Source of the DNA: Pelagadaptatus aseana
Lineage (GTDB): Bacteria > Pseudomonadota > Gammaproteobacteria > Pseudomonadales > Cellvibrionaceae
Assembly (NCBI GenBank): GCA_040365065.1
Contig: BAABNI010000011.1
Coordinates: 62,001 to 126,000, forward strand
Direction of reading: 5' to 3'
DNA length: 64,000 nucleotides
Below are positions 38,664-47,636 of this stretch, in pieces; within the stretch, counting starts at the first letter, position 1, and every line of letters begins with the position of its first letter. The notes under the pieces were generated by a model. That model saw only the letters and a program-made list of their open reading frames with translations, ran no database searches and was not told the DNA's origin. The translations under genes were made by a program, and so were the position numbers.

Positions 38664-40131
38664 CGGCTTTCCCATAAAAACTGTGATCGTTTTCTTTAAA
38701 TTGACTGGCCCAGCGCCGGAAGGTGAAACTGAAACCCGGGAACATGGCAATCACTTTACCGCTCTTGCTTTTGTACCAGCTGTTACAGCCACCGTGGTGC
38801 CAAACGGTTTGCTGCATTTCCTCATGAATCCAATCGGTATAGCGCTGTTCCGCATCCGCATTGACCTCTACCGCCGCCCATTGATCGCGGCGAACCCGCT
38901 CAATGCTGTTGAGGATGTAGCGCATTTGCGACTCAATCAGAAACAGAGCCGAGGTGTGGCCAATGCCGGTATTGGGGCCGGTCACAATAAACAGATTGGG
39001 AAAATCCGGGATGGCAGTACCCAGATACGCCCGGGGATAATCACTCCAAAAATCTGCCAGCGACTTATTGTGTCGGCCAATCACCGGATAGGATATGACG
39101 CCATCTGTGGCATCGTATCCGGTGGAGTAAACAATCAAATCCAGCGCAATGGTTTTACCGCTGTCGGTTACCAGTCCTTCGGGGGTGATGGTTTTAATAC
39201 CATCGTGGCGATCATGCAGCGTGACATTATCGCGACAATAAGCCGGGTAAAGCGTGTTGGAAACAATGACGCGCTTACACCCTATGGTAAATTCCGGAGT
39301 GACTTTTTTGCGTAACGCCGGGTCTTTGATTTGTCGATGGATATGAGCCAGCGCTTGTTTGGTGCCAATGGTATCGAGCAGCTTTTTGGAATACTTGAAT
39401 CCCAACACCCGAAATTCCAACGCCCAGTAAATCAATACCCGCAGCGTGGCATACAGCCATCGGTTTTTTAACAGTCTGCGTTGCCAGGGTTTGAATTGGT
39501 AATCGGGTCGGGGCATTACCCAATGGGGCGTTCTCTGGAACACATGCAACTCTTGCACGTCATTGGCTATGGCCGGAATCACCTGTGCGGCACTGGCGCC
39601 ACTGCCAATCACGGCCACTTTTTTGCCGCGATAATCAAAGTCGTGATTCCAGTTGTTGGTGTGAAAACTTTCGCCTTGAAAACTTTCCCTGCCGGGAAAC
39701 TCCGGAATCACCGGCGTACTTAAAGGTCCGGAGGCATTAACCACAAAACGGGCATAAAAATGTACACCGTCGCTTGCTTCAACCGTCCAGTGCTTGGCCT
39801 CGTCGCACCACTCAATCTTTTCCACATTGGTATTCAGACGGGTGGACTCACGCAACCGATACTTATCGATAATGTGATGGGTGTACTCACTCAACTCCTG
39901 CTGTTCGGCAAAAAGTTGGGACCAGTCATAGGGTTCAAACGAGAGGGAATAGAGTGGCGACTGTACATCCACTGCCGCGCCGGGGTAGGTATTTTGCGCC
40001 CAGGTACCACCCATAAAGTCGCGACGTTCAAGTATCAAAAAATTGGAAATACCACGGCGCTGCAGATTGATGGCGGCCAATTGACCGCCAAAGCCACTGC
40101 CAATAATGATGACTTCGTATTTATAGCTCAT
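38650..40131 (-). CDS. Flavin-containing / Baeyer-Villiger-type monooxygenase
   Basis: A 493-residue FAD/NADPH enzyme that inserts oxygen next to a carbonyl or hydroxylates its substrate. It has two Rossmann motifs (GSGFGG at residues 11-16 and GSGASA), the Baeyer-Villiger fingerprint in the form FQGESFHTNNW, and GGTWAQNTYPGAAVD. The last position of the fingerprint is Asn rather than Pro/Asp, a modest departure. It heads an operon with an SDR and an alpha/beta hydrolase, the usual ketone-to-ester-to-acid series. Confidence 0.9.
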   Translation of the reverse strand: MSYKYEVIIIGSGFGGQLAAINLQRRGISNFLILERRDFMGGTWAQNTYPGAAVDVQSPLYSLSFEPYDWSQLFAEQQELSEYTHHIIDKYRLRESTRLNTNVEKIEWCDEAKHWTVEASDGVHFYARFVVNASGPLSTPVIPEFPGRESFQGESFHTNNWNHDFDYRGKKVAVIGSGASAAQVIPAIANDVQELHVFQRTPHWVMPRPDYQFKPWQRRLLKNRWLYATLRVLIYWALEFRVLGFKYSKKLLDTIGTKQALAHIHRQIKDPALRKKVTPEFTIGCKRVIVSNTLYPAYCRDNVTLHDRHDGIKTITPEGLVTDSGKTIALDLIVYSTGYDATDGVISYPVIGRHNKSLADFWSDYPRAYLGTAIPDFPNLFIVTGPNTGIGHTSALFLIESQMRYILNSIERVRRDQWAAVEVNADAEQRYTDWIHEEMQQTVWHHGGCNSWYKSKSGKVIAMFPGFSFTFRRWASQFKENDHSFYGKADEEF

Positions 40132-40250
40132 AAATTATTATTGTAATAAGGACTGATTCGGTCGCTTATGGTCTGGCAAAGCCGAAATCAGAACAAGTGC
40201 CGATGCGGCCAGCAATCGGCACATATGGCCATATTGCCTGACCAGTGTGG

Positions 40251-41468
40251 TTATAGCCTTTCGAAAGTCAGCCCTGCGTGCTGCTGCAGCCGGTCAATCA
40301 ATGCCTCGCCAAACAGGGAAGCCGGTGTCCAGAAACCGCCGCTTTTGCCCCCCATGTCTTTGGCCATACACAGCCCCGCCTGCACCAGCATTTTTGCTGT
40401 GGAGCCATAGCCCGGATCTTTATCGCCAGTGACTTTAACCATCAGGTTGTTGCCCGAGGTGGTCTCACCGTAAAAACGCAAATCGTAAAACCCTTTTTCC
40501 TGTGACTCAGGGGATGGGCCTTCGCCGGGCTTGGGCACCACAAATTTCTCCAACACCCAACGGCTCGGCTTGATGGCCGAGGCCACCATAAAACCACCCA
40601 GACCAGCCGTCATGGCGCCAGCCCGCAGTCTTCCTTTTAAACCCTCACCCATCATCATGCCTTCACTGTACTGAAAGCCTTCGCCGTAGCCGTCGATCAG
40701 GGCACCACTGCGAAGCACAACGCGACTGTTAATGGCTGCCATCACAAAAGGTGCCATCCAGGCAGCAAAATCCTGATCGTATTCAGCCTTGCCAATGTGT
40801 TGCTGACGCACCTTGGGCGTCCCTTCGGGACAGATCAGGTAGGGGTTCATCAACTTCTTACGCAGCGCTTTATCTGCCGCGGCCTCTTTGGTGACGTTCA
40901 TCAGACTGGCCACCGTACCGCCAGAGACACCACCGCTGGCCCCCTTGACCCGCATTTTGATTTGCTGGCACGGCTCACCAAAATCAGCCTGCGCCTGCTG
41001 CTGAGTAAAAAAGGCACCCAGATCCGAAGGAATGGAATCAAAGCCACAACAGTGGACAATGCGGGCCCCACTTTGCTTGGCCGTTGCCTCATAGCGTTGC
41101 AGCATCAAATCAATCCACTGCACTTCGCCGGTCAGGTCGCAGTAGTCCGTCCCGGTTTCGGCACAGACTTTTACCAACGGCTCACCATAAAGCGCATAGG
41201 GGCCAACCGTGCTGATAACAACTTGTGTTTGTTCGCAAACAGCTCGCAGATTGTCTTCATTGGCCGCATCGGCCAGCAGCACATCAATGCCATCAGCGGC
41301 CTTGCCCAATTCGACTTTCAGTTTGTCTAACTTGACGGAAGACCGGCCCGCCATGGCCCAGCTGAAGCCTTCCTGATGCTGAGCGTAATCCAGCAGGTAA
41401 CGGCACATAATTTTGCCGACAAAACTGGTGGCACCGAACAGCACCAAATCGTATTTCACCTTACCCAT
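40251..41468 (-). CDS. Saccharopine dehydrogenase-like / trans-acting enoyl reductase family protein
   Basis: A 405-residue NAD(P)-binding protein of the saccharopine dehydrogenase-like group that includes mycobacterial trans-acting enoyl reductases. The N-terminal Rossmann motif is VLFGATSFVGKIM, followed by STVGPYALYGEPLVK, TDYCDLTGEVQW and HCCGFDSIPSDLG, all characteristic. The C-terminal part is of the substrate/dimer domain type. The ATG at 41468 has AGGAG 9 bp upstream; the longer frame to 41501 lacks support. Its place among acyl-CoA genes suggests a lipid or terpenoid reductase role. Confidence 0.88.
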   Translation of the reverse strand: MGKVKYDLVLFGATSFVGKIMCRYLLDYAQHQEGFSWAMAGRSSVKLDKLKVELGKAADGIDVLLADAANEDNLRAVCEQTQVVISTVGPYALYGEPLVKVCAETGTDYCDLTGEVQWIDLMLQRYEATAKQSGARIVHCCGFDSIPSDLGAFFTQQQAQADFGEPCQQIKMRVKGASGGVSGGTVASLMNVTKEAAADKALRKKLMNPYLICPEGTPKVRQQHIGKAEYDQDFAAWMAPFVMAAINSRVVLRSGALIDGYGEGFQYSEGMMMGEGLKGRLRAGAMTAGLGGFMVASAIKPSRWVLEKFVVPKPGEGPSPESQEKGFYDLRFYGETTSGNNLMVKVTGDKDPGYGSTAKMLVQAGLCMAKDMGGKSGGFWTPASLFGEALIDRLQQHAGLTFERL

Positions 41469-41751
41469 GCCTGTTAACTCCTTCACAGTTATCACAATCA
41501 ATAGCGGTCACAATCAATAGTTGCCACAATCAGATTAACCCGACTGCCCTGATTGATAAATAATTATCCAAGTTATAGTGGAATAGCTGCGCCGGGTACT
41601 ACGCTGAATCGTACTGACTGGATTAAGGAAAGTTTGAATCGGAAATTTTATGCTTTACGAGATGTCATAGCTGACCCTGACAACAGTCAGAATCAGCTTG
41701 AGCTGTTATTGATAATTTCTAAGGGAGATGTGACATCCCAGAACAAGCACC

Positions 41752-42180
41752 TCAGCTTTTTTCATAATCCGAGATATGAGCCAACAGATCTTCCGGCAGA
41801 GGGTGAGACTTATGCTCCCCAATCTTCGAACAAACCCAAATAATTTCGCCCAGACTGAGACATTCACTCTGGCCTTTGCTAAAGATTGCGAGGGTCCAGG
41901 TCAGGCTCGATGATCCAATCCGGGCGGGGCAAACCCCTATTTCAATTTCATCGTCAAAGCCGATGGGAGCAAGATACTCCACCGTGGATTTGACCAGATG
42001 AAAATCAAGCCCACGGTCTTTGACCAAGGCATGATAGTCGTAACCCAGAGCCCGCATATACTCGGTGAGTGCCGTATCAAAGTAGGTGAGATAATGGGCA
42101 TTAAAAACGATGCCCTGACTGTCCACTTCCGAATAGCGAACCCGTAAGCCATAGAAAAAAGTAATGTCATTTCTTTCCAT
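41752..42180 (-). CDS. YbgC/4HBT-type acyl-CoA thioesterase
   Basis: A 142-residue hotdog thioesterase of the 4-hydroxybenzoyl-CoA type. The active-site segment is RYSEVDSQGIVFNAHYLTY with Asp20 as the probable catalytic residue. The strand TVEYLAPIGFDDEIEIG is typical. The ATG at 42180 is preferred to a TTG two codons upstream. It follows the first thiolase gene on the same strand after 100 bp. It could release the acid from a dead-end CoA ester; substrate unknown. Confidence 0.88.
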   Translation of the reverse strand: MERNDITFFYGLRVRYSEVDSQGIVFNAHYLTYFDTALTEYMRALGYDYHALVKDRGLDFHLVKSTVEYLAPIGFDDEIEIGVCPARIGSSSLTWTLAIFSKGQSECLSLGEIIWVCSKIGEHKSHPLPEDLLAHISDYEKS

Positions 42181-42280
42181 ATTCAATCTCTTTCATGCGA
42201 CCCCCGAATTAACCGGCGTCTTTAACCAATAGCACCAAATCAACGGTACCTAATCTACAGGATTGAATCTACAGGTTGAA

Positions 42281-43483
42281 TCAGCAGCGCTCGATCAAAA
42301 GCGCTGTACCGGTACCCACCGCACCACTGGCCGCCACGATACCGGTTTTCTGATCGCGGCGTTCCAACTCGTCGAGCAAGGTACCCATCATAATGGCTCC
42401 CGTAGCCCCCATGGGATGACCCAACGCAATCACACCACCATTAACATTGAGCTTATCGTTATCGATATCCAGATCACGCTGGCATTTGATCACAGTAGCG
42501 GCAAAGGCTTCGTGCAGTTCAAACAAATCCACATCGGCGGAAGTAATCCCCTGCTGATCCATCAATTTTTGTGTGGCTTTGGCGCAACCGGAAATTACCG
42601 TGAGCGCGTCGTCGCAGACACTGGTAGCGGCTATAATTTTTGCACGCGGTTTCAGGCCATAGGCCTCACCTACGGATTGATCCCCTACCAGCAGCAGAGC
42701 AGCACCATCGGCCATGGCCGGCGAGTTACCCGCGGTGTGCACGTGACGAATTTCACTCAGTTGTTTGTTGGCATGCAACTGCAACTGATCAACGCCCTTG
42801 GCACCCAGATCGGCAAACGCCGGTGGCATGTCCGCCAGAGATGCCAGCGTGGTCTGCTCGCGAATGCATTCATCGGCGCTCACTGTGATGCCTTTGATTG
42901 TGTTTTCCACCGGCACAATGGATTTAAACCAACCCTCTTGCCTGGCTTTGGCCGCACGCTGCTGACTCTGCAACGCAATCTGATCAGCCTCTTCGCGAGT
43001 GACATCGTATTGCGAGGCTATCAGATCCGCGCCACTGCCCATCATCAACATGCGGCACTGTGTTGCCAGCTTCACATCGGCAAACACCGAGGCCTTATCC
43101 GACAGCATGGGCACGCGGGACATCATTTCCACGCCTCCGGCGAGTACCATACCGGCCTGTCCGGCGTTGATTTTGAGGGCCGCGAGATTGATGGCATCCA
43201 GCCCGGAAGAGCAAAATCGGTTAATGGTCATACCCGGAATATGCTGGGGCCAGCCAGCGTACATCAGTGACGTCTTGGCAATATTAGCCGCCTGTTCTAC
43301 CGCTTGGGTGACACACCCCAGAATCACATCATCGACGTTGTTTTTATCCAGACCGGTGCGCTCGGCCATGGCGTCGTAAAGCACTTTCATCAAATCCAGC
43401 GGTGTCAGATCATAGAGACCGCCACTGTCTTTGGCACGCCCACGAGGGGTCCGGATGGCTTCATAAATATACGCTTGGTTCAT
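42281..43483 (-). CDS. Thiolase (acetyl-CoA C-acyltransferase type) lacking the usual second cysteine
   Basis: A 400-residue thiolase. The nucleophile is Cys91 (NRFCSSGLD), and GHPMGATG supplies the active-site His. In typical degradative thiolases a second cysteine sits in a CxGGG motif close to the C-terminus; here that stretch reads VAASGAVGTGTA, with no Cys, so acid-base catalysis must differ or activity be altered. The N-terminus YEAIRTPRGRAKDSGG is standard for FadA-like enzymes. It is 38 bp downstream of another thiolase gene on the same strand. Confidence 0.9.
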   Translation of the reverse strand: MNQAYIYEAIRTPRGRAKDSGGLYDLTPLDLMKVLYDAMAERTGLDKNNVDDVILGCVTQAVEQAANIAKTSLMYAGWPQHIPGMTINRFCSSGLDAINLAALKINAGQAGMVLAGGVEMMSRVPMLSDKASVFADVKLATQCRMLMMGSGADLIASQYDVTREEADQIALQSQQRAAKARQEGWFKSIVPVENTIKGITVSADECIREQTTLASLADMPPAFADLGAKGVDQLQLHANKQLSEIRHVHTAGNSPAMADGAALLLVGDQSVGEAYGLKPRAKIIAATSVCDDALTVISGCAKATQKLMDQQGITSADVDLFELHEAFAATVIKCQRDLDIDNDKLNVNGGVIALGHPMGATGAIMMGTLLDELERRDQKTGIVAASGAVGTGTALLIERC

Positions 43484-43521
43484 TAATACACTTTCCTAAA
43501 ATCATTACCCTAAAATCACAC

Positions 43522-44754
43522 TCAATTGACGCCCACAATAAAGCTGGCACAGGTGGTGGTACTGCCACCGAGATTAAAGGTCGCCAGATTTTCAGCACCA
43601 CGGATTTGATAATCACCAGCCTGGCCAGTGACCTGTTTGTAACAATCGAGCACCATGCGGATACCGGTGGCACCCACTGGATGGCCCAGACCGATCAGAC
43701 CGCCACTGGCGTTAATCGGAAAATCGCCATCGAGGGCAATGCGCCCCTCTTCGATGGCCTTCCAGCTTTCCCCCGGCGCGGTCAACCCGGAGTGATCTAT
43801 CACCATGTACTCAGTCACAGAAAAACAATCGTGCACCTCGAGACCATCCAGCTCCGTTAACTGCGTCATGTCGGCACGTTGCAATGCGTCGTTGATCAAC
43901 TGGTTAACGTGTGGAAAGACCAATGGCTGGCCTTCACTCAGGGCAAATTTGGTTTGCAACTCAATGGCAGCGGAGCGGTGGCCCCAGCCTTTGATGCGCG
44001 GGATATCCTGCAGTTTGAGTCCGTTTTTATTCGCATAGTCTCTGGCGGCTGTTTCGCTGGCTAAAAACACACAGGCACCACCGTCGGTGATCTGGCCACA
44101 ATCGGATTTGCGGATGCGACCTTCAATGGCTGGATTGGCGCTGTCATCGTCGCTGTAAAACTCCGGGGTAAAATCCCATCGGCGTGACTGGGCATTGGGG
44201 TTTTTGCGGCCATTGTCGTAATTGATTTTCGAGATCATTTTCAAATGATCGGTATTGATACCATGACGCTTGTCGTACTCATCGAGAATCTGGTTAAACA
44301 TATAGGGCCAGGGATAATCACAGGCCTGAGCCTCCTTGCCTTTCCAGGTTGCCGCTCCCAGATACTCGGCGCCGGTTTTACCATCGACGTTGCGCATGTA
44401 TTCGAGCCCCAGCACACAGGCGATATCATAATCACCGCAAACAATGTCTTTATAAGCCGCCAGTAGCGCCATCGAACCCGAGGCGCAAGCTGCTTCGTGC
44501 CGGGTGGTGGGCATGCCATTCATCTCCGGATGAGCCTGAGCAAAAAAGCCACCCAGCAAACCCTGACCGGTAAACAGATCACCGACAAAATTACCGACGT
44601 GCCCAACATCCACCTGATCCGGCGACAGCCCCGTTGCATGGAATGCGCCATCCAGTGTCTGTGCGAACATGTCATAGATGCCCAGATTTTCCCTTGCCCA
44701 GTTACGCGCAAAATCGGTTTGGTAACCACCCAAAATATAAACGGCGTTTGTCAT
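43522..44754 (-). CDS. Thiolase family protein (SCP-x/acetyl-CoA acetyltransferase type)
   Basis: A 410-residue thiolase of the SCP2/SCP-x-like group. Nucleophile Cys90 (EAACASGSM), the His motif GHPVGATG and a C-terminal STTTCASF cysteine are present. Such enzymes cleave branched or sterol-side-chain 3-ketoacyl-CoA in catabolic clusters. It lies between an acyl-CoA synthetase gene (34 bp upstream) and a second thiolase gene (38 bp downstream), all on the minus strand and apparently one operon. Confidence 0.9.
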   Translation of the reverse strand: MTNAVYILGGYQTDFARNWARENLGIYDMFAQTLDGAFHATGLSPDQVDVGHVGNFVGDLFTGQGLLGGFFAQAHPEMNGMPTTRHEAACASGSMALLAAYKDIVCGDYDIACVLGLEYMRNVDGKTGAEYLGAATWKGKEAQACDYPWPYMFNQILDEYDKRHGINTDHLKMISKINYDNGRKNPNAQSRRWDFTPEFYSDDDSANPAIEGRIRKSDCGQITDGGACVFLASETAARDYANKNGLKLQDIPRIKGWGHRSAAIELQTKFALSEGQPLVFPHVNQLINDALQRADMTQLTELDGLEVHDCFSVTEYMVIDHSGLTAPGESWKAIEEGRIALDGDFPINASGGLIGLGHPVGATGIRMVLDCYKQVTGQAGDYQIRGAENLATFNLGGSTTTCASFIVGVN

Positions 44755-44788
44755 AATGTTTTTATGCCCTGTTTTGATTCTGTGAGTT

Positions 44789-46459
44789 TTAGCGACTGGC
44801 TACCGTGTCCTGCAACATAAAACGCTGGACTTTACCCAGCGGGTTGCGCGGCAGACGTTCGAACAATTCCAGGCGTTCTGGCAACTTGATTTTGGCAATG
44901 CCTTTTTCCAACAGATAAGACTTGATGTCATCCAGACCCAGAGGCTGTTCAGTATTTTCTGCCACCACACAGGCACAGATTTTTTCGCCCATATCCTCAT
45001 CGGGATAGGCACAGACTGCTGCCTCGACTGCACCCGGCAACCCTTCGAGCAGCACATCAATTTCGGCTGGCGACAACTTCATGCCGCCGCGATTAATGAT
45101 GTCTTTGCTGCGCCCGGCAATTCGATAAAAGCGATCTCCCTCGCCACATATTTCCACCAGATCACCGGTTTTAAAAAAACCGTCTTCGGTAAACACATCG
45201 CGGTTGTCCGTTTGCCAGTAGCCGGCAAATACGGTCGGCCCCTTAACCACCAGTTCTCCGGCCTTACCCGGCTCGGTAATTTCCGCACCGCTTTCCGGAT
45301 CGATGACTTTGGTGGCAATGGTTCTGGCCGCGGCAGTAGGCCAATCGATACCGGCAGCACCGAATCGTGGAAACATACTGGCACGGGTTTCGGCATCCGG
45401 CGCCGTTTCCGGCTTGGCAAATAAATTGATGCCCTCGTTGGAACCGTAGTAATTAACGATCTTTTTCTGGTAGCGATTATCAAAGATATCAATCATCCAG
45501 GGCGACAAGGGCGCCGAGCCGGAGCCAATGGATCGCAACTGGGAAAAATCAAACGGATTCCACAAGGCTTCATTCTTTGCCAGCTGATTGAGCATGGCCG
45601 GCGGCACGATGGTGAAGTTGATCGCTTCGGCCTGAATCTGTTGCAAAAATACTGGCGGATCAAACGGGTGATGCAACACCAGTGAACAACCCAGCATCAC
45701 AAACGGATAGAGAAAAGACCCCACTGACGCCATATTCACCAGCGGGAAGGGATTCAACAGTCGATCCCCCTGCTGATAGTCGCCGGCCTCAATGCAATTG
45801 CGACCCACGGTGCCCCACATATTGTGTGAGCGCGGCACCCCTTTGGGCATACCCGTGGTGCCGGAAGTCCAGCACACGGTAAAAATATCGTTGGCACTGA
45901 GCGACTGCTGCTGTTGATGCTCTGCCAAGACTGAGGCGGCTGCCTGATTTTCTTGGGTATCCAGCGACAGGCTCTGGCCAAAGCACAGCAAGCGGCAGCC
46001 ATCACTCAAATGCTGCGATTGCGGCTCTGCGAACGCCTGACCGTTGAGCGTCTCGATGGCAATATAGGCCTTGGCGCTCAGGGCCTGATCCACATGCTTT
46101 AATTCATGGCCACCGTACTGCACCGGCAACGGAGAAATGATGGCACCAATGGCACTGACCGCCATATAGCAAACCACCAGCTCGGCAATATTGGGCAATT
46201 GCACAATCACCCGATCCTCTCGACCAATACCCTGTTGCAATAATTGTGCGGCCAGATTGGTGCTGGCCCGCTGTAACTGCAGAAACGTCAGCCGCAAGGG
46301 CGGCTCACCTGCCAGAGTGGTCCGTGTTGGCTGATCGGCTATGGCCAGCTGTTGCGGCGATGCATCAGCGCAACGTTGCAACCACTGATGCAACAGCACG
46401 CCCTCCCACAGGCCATTTTTCTGGTATTGCTCGATCGTATCTTGGGGTGAAGTGATCAT
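44789..46459 (-). CDS. AMP-binding acyl-CoA synthetase (aromatic/cyclohexanecarboxylate-type)
   Basis: A 556-residue ANL ligase. Motifs are CWTSGTTGMPKGVPRSH (P-loop), YGSNEG, TGDLVEI, the hinge RIAGRSKDIINRGG and the catalytic Lys in NPLGKVQRF. The overall pattern (SPAEIDVLLEGLPGAVEAAV) is nearest to cyclohexanecarboxylate-CoA and 2,3-dihydroxybenzoate-AMP ligases, so an aromatic or cyclic acid is a fair guess. It is the first gene upstream of two thiolases on the same strand and 59 bp downstream of the nitronate-monooxygenase-like gene. Confidence 0.9.
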   Translation of the reverse strand: MITSPQDTIEQYQKNGLWEGVLLHQWLQRCADASPQQLAIADQPTRTTLAGEPPLRLTFLQLQRASTNLAAQLLQQGIGREDRVIVQLPNIAELVVCYMAVSAIGAIISPLPVQYGGHELKHVDQALSAKAYIAIETLNGQAFAEPQSQHLSDGCRLLCFGQSLSLDTQENQAAASVLAEHQQQQSLSANDIFTVCWTSGTTGMPKGVPRSHNMWGTVGRNCIEAGDYQQGDRLLNPFPLVNMASVGSFLYPFVMLGCSLVLHHPFDPPVFLQQIQAEAINFTIVPPAMLNQLAKNEALWNPFDFSQLRSIGSGSAPLSPWMIDIFDNRYQKKIVNYYGSNEGINLFAKPETAPDAETRASMFPRFGAAGIDWPTAAARTIATKVIDPESGAEITEPGKAGELVVKGPTVFAGYWQTDNRDVFTEDGFFKTGDLVEICGEGDRFYRIAGRSKDIINRGGMKLSPAEIDVLLEGLPGAVEAAVCAYPDEDMGEKICACVVAENTEQPLGLDDIKSYLLEKGIAKIKLPERLELFERLPRNPLGKVQRFMLQDTVASR

Positions 46460-46518
46460 TGTTATTGTTATCTTCCGCTGGTTTTTATGGTTAGTTGATC
46501 AAATGGGACTGACGATCT

Positions 46519-47433
46519 TTATAATTGTCTGGCCTGCTCATATTCGCTCTGCAATTGCGCTACCACCTCGGCAATGGGCTGCAGTTTGTCGATTGCGCCA
46601 ACCCCCTGCCCTGCCGCCCAGATATCGCGCCAGCGTTTGGTATCACTGGCCGCCTTGAGAAAATCAATCTCGGCCGCATCGGGCATACAATCAGGATCGT
46701 AACCTGCCCGCTCCAGACTGCCCCGCAGCCAGTTGGCTTTTACACCGGTAATCGCATCGCTGGTAATAATGTCAGAGCCCGATGCCTGCACCACCATCTG
46801 CTTGTATTCATCCTGAGCCAGACTTTCGGTGGTTGGAATAAAGCGGGTGCCCATATACACATAGTCCGCGCCCATCACTTCAGCGGCGCGAATCGCGCGC
46901 CCGGTGGTGATAGCGCCGGATAAAATAATGTCGCCGTCAAAAAAAGTGCGCACTTCTTCAACAAACGCAAAGGGCGATAACTGCCCGGTGTGACCTCCTG
47001 CGCCGGCACATACCAGAGCCAGACCATCGACGCCGGAGGCGGCGGCCTTGCGCGCAAACTCCACCGAGATGACATCGGCGTAGATCTTGCCACCGTAACT
47101 GTGCACCTGCTCCACCGCATCTTTGGGACTGCCCAGCGCTGTGATCACAATAGGCGCCCGATATTTCACCGCCAGTGCCAGATCGTCATAACAGCGAGGA
47201 TTGGTTCGGTGCATCACCAGATTTACCGCCCAGGGGGCCGCTTGATCATCGCCATCCAATGCTTCGGTAATCTGCTGCAACCAATTTTCCAGATCTTCGC
47301 TCGTGCGCGCATTCGGCGTTGGAAACGAGCCAACCACGCCCGCACGACAACTGGCAATCACCATCTCCGGGCCCGACAGCAAAAACATGGGGGCCTGAAT
47401 CACAGGTAACTTAAGATTTTTAACGCCTTTCAC
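46519..47433 (-). CDS. Nitronate monooxygenase family (NPD-like) flavoprotein
   Basis: A 304-residue FMN TIM-barrel protein of the 2-nitropropane dioxygenase/nitronate monooxygenase group. It begins with KLPVIQAPMFLLSGPE and has LVCAGAGGHTG, where the conserved His sits, and GAITTGRAI plus YMGTRF as phosphate-binding segments. Many such genes in acyl-CoA clusters do not act on nitronates, so the true substrate may be an enoyl or quinone compound. It heads the minus-strand operon 42.3-47.4 kb and is divergent from the intact carotenoid-oxygenase gene. Confidence 0.88.
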   Translation of the reverse strand: MKGVKNLKLPVIQAPMFLLSGPEMVIASCRAGVVGSFPTPNARTSEDLENWLQQITEALDGDDQAAPWAVNLVMHRTNPRCYDDLALAVKYRAPIVITALGSPKDAVEQVHSYGGKIYADVISVEFARKAAASGVDGLALVCAGAGGHTGQLSPFAFVEEVRTFFDGDIILSGAITTGRAIRAAEVMGADYVYMGTRFIPTTESLAQDEYKQMVVQASGSDIITSDAITGVKANWLRGSLERAGYDPDCMPDAAEIDFLKAASDTKRWRDIWAAGQGVGAIDKLQPIAEVVAQLQSEYEQARQL

Positions 47434-47636
47434 ATCAACCTCAAATACTAACTTTCACAAAAGGACTAACAAAATTCAAACCCCACATTACACCAAAATT
47501 AAAAAGCTCTTCAAGCTCGAAAAACATTGCAAATGTAAAGAATACGAATTTACTTGCATTGAGAGACCCTCAAATATAGCCTGAGGCAACTTGCACTAAA
47601 AAACTCTAAATAAAATCAAGCGCAGGGAGACCCCAT

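Noticed and set aside
41553..41843. A 96-codon plus-strand frame in the gap 41469-41751
   Set aside because: It starts with TTG without a ribosome site, overlaps the thioesterase gene by 92 bp on the other strand and matches no family I know. It may be a remnant; the gap otherwise shows nothing clear.
47527..47560. Imperfect dyad (ttgcaaatgtaaa / tttacttgcat) upstream of the intact carotenoid oxygenase
   Set aside because: The arms differ by an insertion and the region is AT-rich; not distinguishable from chance without comparison to relatives.
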